A stretch of DNA of 64,000 nt from Hymenopus coronatus (GCA_030762935.1 CM060884.1:74784696-74848695), one strand, 5' to 3'. Positions 43,937-54,441 are shown, counted from the first letter of the stretch. Numbers and translations: made by a program. The notes: generated from the sequence alone by a model not told the origin.

Positions 43937-44823
43937 TCTGATGTGTTCCATTCACATGACTTTTTGTACATCTCTGAAACAAATTATTGTTAAAAAGCTT
44001 ATGCTATTATTTACTTCATGCTAATCGAGAAAAATTTAGCAGAAATAGTTTTGTTACTTGCTTCCTTGTAAGTAGAAGCGAAATAAGGGAGTAGCGTAGG
44101 TTATAATGATAGTCAAAAGCTGGTTGCTATGTGAATGAAGTTCCTTTGTTTGTATGGACAGGAGTTGACAACTTCCTGTATGGGAAAAGTTTGTTTTTCA
44201 AAGCTAAAACTGAAAACTAGGAATATCTAAAAAACGATCAACTCCACGAAAAAAAAATTATATTGCATAAATTGCGTGACTTATCGTGCTCTACATTTTT
44301 GTGTGCTAAGTTTTTGTCCATCTCTTACGGTTTTTGCAGTTATGCAAAATTCCGTAAAATTCATCCATAATCAGTGGCTATTCACAGAAAAGTCATAATA
44401 TACTTTTATTTGTCAGGTAAATATCTTTAGTATACGATACTTGAATCAAAATCGTTAGAGCCATTTTTGAGAAAATCAACATTTTCGAAAAAAATGCCAT
44501 GTAAAGGGTAGTTGGGTTGGGGGGCTTTTCTTGAAGATCTTTGTGTTGTATCCTTGGAAGATACCAAACCTAAATACCAAGTTTGGTTTTTAACGGACTT
44601 TTCGTTTTTGAGCTATGCTGCCCACATTCACAAAGACACAGACACACACAGACAGAATTATAGACAGACAGACATACACAAACGGACATTTTTCTAAATT
44701 TTTTTTGGATTCAAGGGTTCCCAAAATATGTATTTTCGGTGAAATCTCGGTATCAAATTTTTGGTTGCATTGCAATACATTCTCTATACAATATCTACAT
44801 AGTACGTGTAGAGAATGTGCAAA
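43937..44823 (+). mobile_element. HINE-like repeat, subfamily A, full-length reference copy
   Basis: The best complete copy (about 887 bp). 5' TCTGATGTGTTCCATTCACA with subterminal ACTTTTTGTACA; landmarks CTTCCTTGTAAGTAGAAGCG, GACAGGAGTTGACAACTTCC, TCTTACGGTTTTTGCAG, AATCGTTAGAGCCATTTTTG, the paired AAATACCAAGTTTGG block and CGTTTTTGAGCTATGCTG; a CAGACACACACAGACAGA microsatellite (44630-44680); GTGAAATCTCGGTATC; and the terminal hairpin TCTCTATACA .. GTACGTGTAGAGAA. No protein-coding capacity. Layout matches non-autonomous Helentrons (inference). Confidence 0.85.
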
Positions 44824-44913
44824 TACCAAAATATTATTTAAATTCACTAATGTATTTATATTATAAATAGTTAAAAATACATGTACTTTGTTATAGCTAT
44901 TGTAATATGAAGA

Positions 44914-45599
44914 TACGAGGAACAGCCAGAAAGTGACAGACAATTTGGTATAACGAAAGTTATCAACACAAAACTTTATTTACAAAGTTACACTACCTTA
45001 CTCTATTTCTCAATGCAATCTTCATTCCGTCAACATGTCTAGTGTCACGTAGTACCACTTTTTCAATGCCGATGTAATACTTTTATGCTGCCAAAAGGGT
45101 TTTTTATTTTTTAATTTAGTAAATGCTCGGCCATTCGATTATATATATAAGTGCATGGTGATGATGCAATAAGCGAGTCTTCAGTGAGGAAATGACACAT
45201 AATTTACGAGTAATCAAGGAAGAACATAACAGTGTGTACGATAAAGATCGGAGTGGAAGTTCATCAATCGTTATGGAAGATTTGAAAAAAAAATGTTAAT
45301 AAAAGAATTAAGTTTCATTTTGGACACCGTATATATCTTTATGGATGAAAAGATTTCCCAAGCGATGAATACCTCAAAGTGGAAGTGAGATCTTGGCTCA
45401 GATCTTTAGCGGTGAAAGAGTATAACATCTGTATATAAAATCCAGTACCACGTGATAATAAATACCTTAATAGTAATAGCGATTGCGTTGAGAAATAGAG
45501 TAAAGTACTGTAACTTTATAAATAAAGCTTTGTGTTGATAACTTTCGTTGTTATTTAGTTATGCCAAATCGTCTTTCACTTTCTGGATGGTCCTGGTTA
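44914..45599 (+). mobile_element. Mariner fold-back element, family FB2, copy 3 (uninterrupted)
   Basis: About 686 bp from TA (44914) with terminus CGAGGAACAGCCAGAAAGTG to CACTTTCTGGATGGTCCTGG near 45596. The left arm (to about 45095) is the inverted complement of the right arm (from about 45405): ATCAACACAAAACTTTATTT against AAATAAAGCTTTGTGTTGAT. The ~310-bp centre encodes the transposase N-terminal stretch LRVIKEEHNSVYDKDRSGSS then IVMEDLKK. The right arm encodes FPSDEYLKVEVRSWL and ends NSDCVEK-stop (about 45510). The middle of the transposase, with most catalytic residues, is deleted. It gives the empty site for HINE insertions in the two other copies. Confidence 0.85.
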
Positions 45600-46035
45600 A
45601 AATATTCTATAACATGATTAAAAACGTTTTTATTAAAGACAATACCATGGAACAGAGGGTTAATGAGCAGACAGATGGGGTTAGCAAGTAAATCATCAAG
45701 GGTTGGTGGAAGCGCCAGCGACCTTGCAGTGTTCTCTGTACCTAAGTATAATGGAGACTTGAAGGTACTATACCCAGGTGGATCGTGATTAAGGGATATC
45801 GGAAGTAAATAACATCAGATTAGTTATTGTTAATGTGCCAAAAACTTACTTCATTATTTATTTAAGGTAATAATGTACATACATGTGAACTATATTGAAA
45901 TTTATTTCATTCGCGATCAGTTCTACAATATTCCTATTTTATTTTGGAAATCCCTACAATATAAATCGCGTGTCATCAACACTTAGACACTTGGTATATT
46001 TTGAAAAACTACGCTCCACACCATCCAACGTAGTA
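45600..46035. other. Unassigned DNA
   Basis: About 435 bases with no recognised family or coding motif. Confidence 0.3.
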
Positions 46036-46252
46036 GGAGCAAATAAGGCCACTCGTTTCTCACCAAGGTGGCGGAGTTCAATCCTTGGGACTTGTGCTGG
46101 ACAAAGCGGCGCAGGAGCGGGTTTTCTCCGCAATATCCGGTATCCCTCCCCTCATCGCTTTTCACCGGTACTCTATTTTCATTTCATATATCATCAGTGT
46201 CATCGTCTGCGGTGCCCATTTAGGAAAAGCGGGCGTTAAACACTATAAAAAT
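46036..46252 (+). mobile_element. tRNA-headed SINE, family 1, copy c
   Basis: A degraded head (AAATAAGGCCACTCGTTTC) with a B-box-like GGCGGAGTTCAATCC. The body is GGACAAAGCGGCGCAGGAGC then GGGTTTTCTCCGC, and the 3' end AAAGCGGGCGTTAAACACTA parallels the copy at 37.2 kb (GGCGGGCGTTAAAAACTACC). The 3' end abuts a HINE 5' terminus. Confidence 0.75.
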
Positions 46253-46954
46253 TGGATGTGTTCCATTCACGTGACTTTCTCTACATCTCTGCATCAAATT
46301 ATTGTTAAAAAGCTTATGCTTCTATTTGCTTCATGCTAATCAAAAAAATTAGCAGAAATAGTCTCAGTACTTGCGTCCTTATAAGTAGAAGCGAAATAAG
46401 GGAGTACCATAAGTTAAAGTGATAGTCAAAAGCTGGTTGGTATGTGACTGAAGTCCCTTTGTTTGTTTGGACAGGAGCTGACAAATTCCTGTATGAGAAA
46501 ACTAAACGTATTTTATAGCTGAACCAATAACAAGGAATATATAACAAACAATGAACTCTACGAAAAAAATGTACGTAACATAACTTGTGTGTTTTAACGT
46601 GATATACACTGTTTGTGTAGTAAGTTTTTTTCTGTCTCTTACGGTTTACCAGTTAAGTAAACTTCAGCAAACTTTTTCCACAATAAAGAGGTTTTTAGAG
46701 GCTATTCCCAGAAGATTTAAGATATACATTTTATTTGCCATATATAAATATCTTTAATATACAGTATTTTAATCAAAATCGTTAGAGCCATTTTTGAAGA
46801 AATGAAAATTTTCTAAAACAGTTCCATGTAAAGGGTAGTTTGGAGTGGGGGGATTTTTCTCAATATCTTCGTGCCGCATCCCTGGAAGATACTAAACTTA
46901 AATACCAAGTTTGGTATTTTACTGACTTTTCGTATATCGTGTTCTCAGAGAGAT

Positions 46955-46992
<38 letters not shown>

Positions 46993-47134
46993 GACCTTTT
47001 TCTGTAAATGCTTTTTTTGAATACAGGGGAATCAAAAACATATATTTCCGGTGAAATATCAGTATCGAATTTTGGGATGGAGTGCAATACCTTCTCTATA
47101 CACCATGTACATAGTACGTATAGAGAAAGTAAAA
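46253..47134 (+). mobile_element. HINE-like repeat, full length
   Basis: Starts TGGATGTGTTCCATTCACG with GACTTTCTCTACATCTCTGC and ends ACATAGTACGTATAGAGAAA plus GTAAAAA. It has a perfect (CA)n run of about 30 bases at 46959-46989. Its sequence is close to the subfamily A consensus throughout. Confidence 0.9.
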
Positions 47135-47764
47135 AGGAACAAAAAACAAAAACAAAAGGAAACGAAATATGAGATTTGTTTGAGATTCCCTGTCTCAGTA
47201 TCGTGTCCTTGACTTTAAAAATTGATGAGAGCCTTTAATTCTTCTACAGAATTATTTTAGATTCTGTTATCATTTGTTTAAGATTCAAGCTTATAATTTA
47301 CTCAGTGTTTCTGAAGCTTGCTATATTACATTAACAGCTTGTGGTATTTTCAGCATAGATGCTCATAAATTACAGGATATTTGTAGCTTCATAATAACTA
47401 AAATATTCTGAATATGTGGAGGATCTGAACACTAAATAATGAGATTAATTGTGACAACATAGCCCAAAGCTGTAATGGTAGCTTGTTGTAACATCCAAAT
47501 AAAAATAGTTTATCTAACAAACTGCAATAGCTGTTAATAAAGCAACATTTGATAAGTCAGCTAATGTCTCAGCATAAGACATTTCGATAATAAATTACTG
47601 AACACTAAGAAACTAATTGTATGTTATGTATACTAGATTCTAAATTCCTCCACATAACCTAATAAAATGTCCTATGTTACTGCTTAATTGTTTTCAATTT
47701 AAGAAGATTGATCAGAAACTAAGGTTACAAATCATATAGTAAAATTAATACAGCCATCTGATAG
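47135..47764. other. Unassigned AT-rich DNA
   Basis: About 630 bases with an A-rich start (47135-47165). No family, RNA gene or open frame worth calling. Confidence 0.3.
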
Positions 47765-48760
47765 CACATACATTACGATACTTCTCCACATGATCTCCAT
47801 ATCGGTTGAGACTCTTGTCGCTTTGTGGGATGAGTTTGATGTTCCCTTCTGTCCTTGCGTATCAGTCACGTTGTCCTGAAATATTACACCTCCTCATATG
47901 AAGCGAACCATCGGTGAGGAAAAAGGTGAAAGTCGCTTGGAGCGAGATCCGTGCTGTACAGAGGATGACCGATTACATTTCAGAATACTGCTTGAACAGT
48001 GTGGGCTGTACGAGAATGTGCCTTGACTTGAGGAATATGACACCCTCGGTGAGGAGTCCTATCGTTTCCTTCTGATTGCTTCGTGCAATCGTGTCAGTAT
48101 CGGCAGCGGTCACTGTGTGCCCTCTTTCCAAAAGAGGTACGGTACGACATCCACGCTATCCCAAAAGGGGTACGGTACGACATCCACGCTATCCCAAAAG
48201 AGGTACGGTACGACATCCACGCTATCCCAAAAGGGGTACGGTACGACATCCACGCTATCCCAAAACACTGGGACCATCACCTTTCGGGTAGATTGCGCTA
48301 GCTTAAACTTCTTTGTCTTTAGAGAAGAGTGGATTTCCACTCCCCTGACAACCGCTTACTGGTGCTGGGTCCATGAAATGCTGGAAAAGCTGCAGAATTG
48401 CCCCATGCGCTTTTCCTTGTGTTGATTGGACAGAGTTCATGTAACTCATTGAGAACAAACTTCTCGGTACTGCAGAATATCTTGAGCGATGTGTCAGTTA
48501 CCGCCATATGTCGTAACGTGATTCTGCTGTCGTTCTGAATCTACTCCACGTGAGCTTTGTTCAAATCTGTTGATGCCGTGCTGGGCCGGACATTGCGATC
48601 CTCGTCACTTACGTTTTCTCTAACGGCCGCAAACTTTCGACACCATTCTGCGACACATTTTCATAAGCCTGTGCCACCTTCGGAGAATGTCAGCCAGGGT
48701 TACATGTTTCTCCACAGAAATCGAATAACTGAGCTCATTTCTTCGTAAGACAAATTTTCC
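47765..48760 (-). pseudogene. Mariner transposase, decayed, with internal minisatellite
   Basis: On the minus strand, pieces read NVSDEDRNVRPSTAST (linker after the HTH), FKLAQSTRKVMVPVFWDS, EGVIFLKSRHILVQP-like and KSLNRYGDHVEKYRNV at the C-terminus. KVMVTVFWD and the GDYVEK ending are mariner landmarks. The VFWDSVDVVPY codons are present four times as a 33-bp tandem array (48128-48259). Several stops and frameshifts make it non-functional. Its sequence differs from the other mariners in the window, so it is a separate lineage. Confidence 0.75.
48128..48259 (-). repeat. 33-bp minisatellite, four units, inside mariner pseudogene
   Basis: Units begin at 48128, 48161, 48194 and 48227 (CCAAAAGRGGTACGGTACGA plus 13 more bases). 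Units 1 and 3 carry GAGG and units 2 and 4 carry GGGG, so a 66-bp dimer was probably duplicated. The period is a multiple of three, so each unit adds 11 codons (FWDSVDVVPY with P/L alternation) without shifting frame. Confidence 0.95.
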
Positions 48761-49256
48761 AGTCGCCAGATGTATTTACCTTGCAGTCTTCAACCACATG
48801 TATTAGAATTACTGCACACAACTAAATTGTCTGTGAGGGATGAAACACCAGAAATGAAGCCTTAGTTTCTGATCTTCCCTCCTATTTTAGTTTACGTCGC
48901 TGTAACTTCTAAGTCAATTTGCGACAAAACTGTTGCGTAAGATACGTCGTTAACGGTGTGCTTTGATAGGGTGTTACAGTATGACTACTTTCCCTGCCGC
49001 TATCTTAAGGCATGCACGGCCCGGTGTACAGAAACGAGCCGATATGAGGAACAGCTGTTTGTGTTGGTAGGCGCATGGCACCACCACTCCTCTGCCACGC
49101 TCCCATCCACACTACTGTCAGCTCTAGCAAGGTGTGATTGGCAATCTGCGCTTCACTTTGTTTCGCGATGGCGGAGGCGAACCAGAAATCCAGAGAGGCA
49201 TTCAAATTCAGAATGCGTCTTATCTTAATTTAATTATATTACCTATATATATATAT
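48761..49256. other. Unassigned DNA ending in (AT)n
   Basis: About 480 bases with no recognised family. A 90-codon plus-strand frame (48956-49228) has no motif. An (AT)n run at about 49243-49260 forms the target region of the SINE that follows. Confidence 0.35.
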
Positions 49257-49269
49257 ATATATTGTTAAG
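49257..49269 (+). repeat. 13-bp target-site duplication, left
   Basis: ATATATTGTTAAG, identical to 49582-49594, flanks the family 4 SINE exactly. It is the hallmark of target-primed retroposition. Confidence 0.85.
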
Positions 49270-49581
49270 ATCATCTCCTTAGCGCGGTGGTAGTGTTTCT
49301 GCTTGCCAAGCGGGAGACCTGGCTTGGATTCCCAGTACGGCGTGGGGTGCACTCAGCCTCGTGAGGTCCCTTGGTGGCCAATTGATGGGCTACTTGGTGG
49401 AGAAGTAACGGATCCAGGTCGTGAAGGCAGCATTAACCGGCCGGGAGGGATCGAAGCGCTGAACACGCCTCACCCCTCAATACTGCACCCCATCCATGAC
49501 GCCTGTCATGGACCGAGATAGGGGACGCAGCGGCCGGGTGGTACACCAAGGTTCTTAGTGAGCTGTGCCATGGAAGCACTC
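49270..49581 (+). mobile_element. tRNA-headed SINE, family 4, with target-site duplication
   Basis: 312 bp between perfect 13-bp direct repeats. The head is CTCCTTAGCGCGGTGGTAGT (A-box TAGCGCGGTGGTAG) with B-box-like GGCTTGGATTCCCAG. The body is GC-rich (CCGGCCGGGAGGGATCG) and the 3' end is CTGTGCCATGGAAGCACTC with no poly(A), so it probably uses a partner LINE by 3'-end matching. That partner is not seen in this window. It is not related to SINE families 1-3 by eye. Confidence 0.85.
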
Positions 49582-49594
49582 ATATATTGTTAAG
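49582..49594 (+). repeat. 13-bp target-site duplication, right
   Basis: ATATATTGTTAAG, the partner of 49257-49269. Confidence 0.85.
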
Positions 49595-50139
49595 GAAATT
49601 ATCAAAAGCTAGATTGTTAATCCTTCTCGAATAATGAAAATGCTAACTTTTACGTATTTTTAGTGAAAAGCAGATGAGGAATGCAGAAAATTTATTTGTT
49701 CTATTATATGTGTATAAACTGTGCAATGTCATTCCACCACTCGGATCTCTGTTAACGTCCTTACCAGGATCCAATTAACGTTACAATAAACGTTAACTGT
49801 TTTATCCACATAAGCATTAATCAGAACAAGGGTTGGATAGAAGAAACTACGACATTTTGAGTCCCCATTGAGGTTGTCATCTCAAATATTTCGAGATCAC
49901 CTTGTGGTTTACCGGAAAACATGCGAGTCTGCTGAGGAGTTTAATACTCTATCGACTTATTGCCATAGTACTTGGGGTGAAACTTTAATAATGGCGACAC
50001 TACTCTAAAAGCGAAACGAGATGGAGTTAATTTTTGCAACTTCTACCACATGTTAGTCTATATCTGACCTTCCCTCCTGTAAATAGAGGATTTCGTCCGG
50101 GTCATAGTGCAGGCGAAGTGAAGAGTTGAAGTTAGTCTC
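49595..50139. other. Unassigned DNA with a SINE family 3 tail
   Basis: At about 49870-49932 the block GTTGTCATCTCAAA .. ATCACCTTGTGGTTTACCGG then AAAACATGCGAG matches the 3' end of the SINE at 53.9 kb. No tRNA head precedes it. The rest is unassigned. Confidence 0.45.
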
Positions 50140-50460
50140 ATGTTAGTGTCCGGGTCAAACGGTTGTGTTACGCCATGTTCACAAAGCAAGAACATGATCT
50201 TGGCTGAAAATTCAATCAGCCCGTGGTACAGTACGACAGTATCGGGCGGTGTTGTTGAGGCGGGGTACTGTACAGAAGTGTGTCAAGGTAGGTTCGAGTT
50301 TTCAGCGAAGGACGTGACCACGTGCATAGGCCAGGCCGTCGGAGTGTTAATGCATGCTCTTTCCACGCTATTAGTCATCGATCGACGGTGCGTGAGTTAG
50401 CCCAGGAAATAGGAATATCACACATGAGTGCGGCTCCTATTCTAAAGAACCGCCTAAAAT
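50140..50460 (+). pseudogene. Possible transposase N-terminal HTH remnant
   Basis: Within 50382-50460 a frame reads STVRELAQEIGISHMSAAPI then LKNRLK. This resembles the second helix-turn-helix of mariner-type transposases (RELA..GIS...V.RIL...L). The upstream sequence (from a CCATGTTCACAAAGCAAG start-like region at 50163) could be the first HTH in broken frames. No catalytic part follows. Weak evidence; chance similarity is possible. Confidence 0.35.
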
Positions 50461-50869
50461 GAGAAAATTTGAATTTCGGTGGATTTCTTAGGATTTGACG
50501 GAGGCACAGGGATAGCTACGCCGCCCAAATTCACTTGGACCCTACCATCATTTTGCAAGGGAGCATGTGGCACACCCTGTACCGTCGTTGGGGTGGAAGG
50601 AGCTTTTCCATCCACTATATTTGCCGGACTTACGCCCCTGTGATTATAACTTAACCCCTTCGTGACATTGGATTGCGGACTGTTGCCGATAGTCAGAAAC
50701 ATAAACAGATGAGCAGCTGCTACAGGAATACCATACCTTCCACATCCCTAGACAATGCTGGTTACGACATTGAAGGTCTAAAACAATACATATAAAAATA
50801 AAATCTCTATAATACACCCCGGCATCTAATTGCTTACACAGGGGCCAACATCTCAGACCCTATTTTATT
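50461..50869. other. Unassigned DNA
   Basis: About 410 bases with no recognised family. An 82-codon minus-strand frame has no motif. Confidence 0.3.
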
Positions 50870-51625
50870 TATTAACAATTTTTTTCATTTTACTAAATAA
50901 AATAAATATACAATTGTGAAATTAATAACTTAACCTAAATATCTTAAATTAAATTATATACCTATCTGAACCTAGATATTTATCAAAATTAAATTTAATA
51001 TTGAAATGTTTATGTATTATATTATTTATTATTAACTATCTAAAGATTTAAATTATGTTTATTTTTGTAAATTTAATTTATTATTATTAATATATATTAA
51101 TTATCATTTTATCATACTATAATTTATATATTTAATTATTTATTATTACCCTTTTATCGATTTATTTTATTTTAATTTACTATTATTTTAATGCCCATGT
51201 ATTATAATTTATTTTCTTATTTATTATTATAATTATATATAAAAAGTCTTTAATATTTATTCTAATAATACTATTAATTATTTATTTTATATTTATTATA
51301 GTTATTATTTTTAAATGTTCTATTTCATTATCCCACATTCTTGTTACTTTATTTCTATAGTTAGATAATAAGAGATGAATATTAACCTATTATTAAAATT
51401 ACAAAATTTAAAATATTACTGGTAACCAGTAAATAAATAATAGGTAACCAGCTATTATAATTTTAATTACTAATTCAATTTGTTTTTTTTTTGTTTTTTT
51501 AAATTTCACACCTAAACCTAAACTTAGATTAAAATAATAAAAAAGTACATTGAAGTACTGCATAAATTTCTCAGAGGTAGATTTGTAATAAATAAATAAT
51601 TACTACTATTAAAATTACTATCTAT
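50870..51625. repeat. AT-rich low-complexity tract
   Basis: About 750 bases composed mainly of TTATTTATTA- and AATTTAATAT-like words, far above the AT content of the neighbours. It has no open frames and no period that I can define. It does not look like mitochondrial coding sequence. Confidence 0.7.
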
Positions 51626-51629
51626 GTAT

Positions 51630-51835
51630 GTGGCTAGAACAACCGGCCAGAGTTTGGGAGATTCGTGGTTCTAATCCCGGCTCTTCCTATCCGACTCTTA
51701 TCCTTACATTACTGCCCTCAAAGATGTTGCAGACTTACCTTTAAAAGCGGCGCATTTATACGTCAGCCACCCCTTCGCCACCAATGTTATTCCTTGTTAA
51801 TGTCACATGCCACCTGAAACAAACAAAGTTCCCTA
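51630..51835 (+). mobile_element. tRNA-headed SINE, family 3, copy a
   Basis: Head GGCTAGAACAACCGGCCAGA and B-box GATTCGTGGTTCTAATCCCG, then CTCTTCCTATCCGACTC. These match the copy at 53.8 kb (GATCCGTGGTTCAAATCCCG, GACTCTACCTATCCAACTC). The 3' part (AAAGCGGCGCATTTATACG onward) is not shared, so the end is uncertain. Confidence 0.65.
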
Positions 51836-52119
51836 TAACATAAATATGAACTCTATTTTACACATTCAAGCACCTGATTAACGTTGACAATTTTTATAAA
51901 CATATCTGATGTGTTAGATAAAATGCTCTTTACAGGCCATTAATAAATTAAACATTTTTAACGGCGTATGTAATGACGTGTTTACTCTGTTTCTGAGTAG
52001 ACCGGTTCTTCTACCTAAGGTGCTAATTTTCCTAAAAGAGCTGATCCATGACCTTCCTACAATGATTGATCCATTTATCATTTCGTTGTGAGTATAAAAA
52101 GTTCACATGATCTATATGA

Positions 52120-52365
52120 TCTCGGCATTCTCTACCCATTCTTCCACAAAACGTTCTTCTGTCTACATGATGTAAAGCTTTGTTTCATATTTACTTAGTT
52201 AAATGGGAATAAGGGAATACACTAGTCTAAACCGATTTTAAATTTTTTAAGGTTATATCGCTATGTGATAGGATTGAAATTCCGCTCTGTTTTACATGAC
52301 TAGGTGGGGAAAAAAGACTAACGACTTTCCATTTGAAAAAAGAATAGCAATTGAAAAATGCAAAA
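52120..52365 (+). mobile_element. HINE-like repeat, subfamily B, internal fragment
   Basis: Degraded plus-strand piece: TTCTACCCATTCTTCC-type 5' region, AATAAGGGAATACACTAG, then CATGACTAGGTGGGG and ACGACTTTCCATTTG. It has neither terminus. Confidence 0.6.
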
Positions 52366-52382
52366 TCATATCCTGTACTTGC

Positions 52383-53156
52383 ACCCCCTGAGTCCAAAAA
52401 AAGCATTTTTATAAAAATGTTCTTGTGTGTGTCTGTCGGTCTTTGTGTGCGTGTTTATGAGCAGCATAGCTCAAAAACGAAAATACCGTAAAATACCAAA
52501 CTTGGTATTTAAGTTTGGTATCTTCCAAGGATGCGACACGAAGATTTTTCAGAAAATTCTTCTACCACAAACTACCATTTACATGGCAAAAATTTCGAAA
52601 ATTTTGATTTTGTCAAAAATGGCTGTAACGATTTTGATTAAAATCATTTATATTTAATATATTTACATGCCAAATAAAATGTAAATGTTGAATTTTGTGG
52701 AAAAAGTCTCTGAAGACCTGTTTATTTTGGACGATTTTTTATTAAATTTTGCATAACTGGTATAAACCCTAAGAAAAAACTTACTATACAAAAAATGTAG
52801 ATCACGATAAAACACACAATTTATGTATATTATATTCTTTTCGTGGAGTTGAACGTTTTTGAGATATTCCTTAACAATGGTTTCAGCTTTAGAAAACTTA
52901 AAATTTTCTCATACAGGAATTTGTCAACTTCTATCCATACAAACCAAGGAACTTCAGTCACATAGCAACCAGCTTTTGACTATCACTTTAACCTTTGGTA
53001 CTCCCTTATTTCGCTAATACTTACAAGGAAGCAAGTAATAATACTATTTCTGCTAAATGTTTTCTGGATTAGCATGAAGTAAATAGAAGCATAAGCTTTT
53101 TAAGAAAAATTTGTTGTATAGATGTAGAGAAAGTCATGTGAATGGAACACATTAGC
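52383..53156 (-). mobile_element. HINE-like repeat, subfamily A, lacking terminal hairpin
   Basis: Minus-strand copy from CCCCCTGAGTCCAAAAAAAG to GAATGGAACACATTAG. The microsatellite is TGTGTGTGTCTGTCGGTC. The body is well conserved (CTTCAGTCACATAGCAACC). Confidence 0.85.
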
Positions 53157-53708
53157 TTCTTTGTGTCATTTTTTCATTGAAATAAATGAAGTTATAAGGG
53201 AAAGGATGGGAAATGACTTTACTTCCTAAGTTAAATGACTTCAAGTCACCAGAGTTAAAGTTGTGAAAAGTTTTAATCGTTGTGTGTGCCGTAAATAAAT
53301 AAGACACATGTGCTACTTTAACTGTGGCGTTATCCTTTAAATTGACTTGTTTTAACAGCCCTGCTGCAGCATGAGGAAACAAAGACGTTAAATCATAGCA
53401 GAAGGGACGGTTTTAAGGCCAATACTAGATGTGCAACTTCATGATAACTACCTTTAGCTTTTAAACACTGTACACGTGGTATATTGGGTAAAAACTATCT
53501 AGACGCTATTACAGAGTAACTTTGGCATATTACCACTAGTTTCTAGAACCCAGAAGCCTGTGGAGGCTGCTAAACAATCTCATGTGATTTACAATCATAT
53601 TACTTTCTCTACCTGTTATGCAAACTATTCATCTAAATATTAGAGATAGTAAGGTAATCTAGATAAAGATTAACAGATATTGGTGCTAGGGTCTGAATGA
53701 AAAATGCA
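53157..53708. other. Unassigned DNA
   Basis: About 550 bases. A faint HINE-tail-like ATTACTTTCTCTACCTG occurs near 53602 but lacks the hairpin partner. Nothing else is recognised. Confidence 0.3.
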
Positions 53709-53998
53709 TGTTGCCATGGTAGCTCAGTGGTAGAGCGACCGGCTAGAGACCGGTGCAAATTCCGGCTATGACATTGAATTTTTCAGTCTGACTCTACCTA
53801 TCCAACTCCTGCCCTACACGCGGCTAGAGACCGGGAGATCCGTGGTTCAAATCCCGGCTATGACATTGAATTTTTCAATCTGACTCTACCTATCCAACTC
53901 CTGGCACTTAAAGTACTTACAACATTGTAAGTCACTATTGGTGTTGTCATCTCAAAATAATTTGACATCACCTTGTGGTTTACTGGGAAACATGCGAG
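53709..53998 (+). mobile_element. tRNA-headed SINE, family 3, copy b (duplicated head)
   Basis: A-box TAGCTCAGTGGTAGAGCG and a B-box region GTGCAAATTCCGG (53752-53765), then GACATTGAATTTTTCAG. A second head-proximal copy starts at about 53820 (CGGCTAGAGACCGGGAGATC, GTGGTTCAAATCCCGG) and repeats the same body. The 3' part (GTTGTCATCTCAAA .. ACCTTGTGGTTTACTGGG) matches 49870-49932. The head is close to a real tRNA 5' half, but no acceptor-stem pairing is present, so it is not called a tRNA gene. Confidence 0.75.
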
Positions 53999-54385
53999 CG
54001 CTATACAAAATTCGAAAAATTCATTCAGAGTGAGAAGCTCCTCCAAGATTATTGCCAGAAAATTCAGGACATACATATTCCAATATATTCTATTTTAATT
54101 AAAAACGTTAGAGCATTTTTTGAGAATAAACAAAATTTTGAAAAAAAATACTTTTAAAGGTTTATGGTGCAGGGATTTTCTTGAAGGTGTTCCTGTCGTA
54201 AATTAAATATGCAATTTGATATTTTAGGGACCTTTTGTTTTTGAGTTAGTATGGTCATAGACAGATAGACACACACACGGACCTTTTTTGAAAATTTTTG
54301 TTTTTTTGGACTGAGGGGACCACGAAACTTCTATTTGCGATGCATCTGGGTATCAATTTTTTGGTTGGAATGCAATATCTTCTGG
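53999..54385 (+). mobile_element. HINE-like repeat, 3' half
   Basis: Plus-strand piece from ATACAAAATTCG to TGCAATATCTTCTGGA. It has a short CA microsatellite (54259-54278) and no terminal hairpin. Confidence 0.7.
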
Positions 54386-54441
54386 ATTATATATTAACTC
54401 CTAACCATTTTAAACTAACATTACAACGAATATAGGTATCA

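Noticed and set aside
48128..48259. CRISPR-like array of regular repeats
   Set aside because: Units are contiguous with no unique spacers, and the context is a eukaryotic transposon pseudogene.
48076..48425. Plus-strand frames with four RYGTTSTLSQK-like repeats
   Set aside because: The minus strand encodes the mariner FWDSVDVVPY segment; the plus-strand repeat protein is a shadow of the 33-bp minisatellite.
50870..51625. Nuclear insertion of mitochondrial DNA
   Set aside because: Only the AT content suggests it; no mitochondrial coding or tRNA sequence is recognisable.
53709..53780. Functional tRNA gene
   Set aside because: The A-box and B-box are present, but no complete cloverleaf or 3' acceptor strand follows; the sequence continues into a SINE body present elsewhere.
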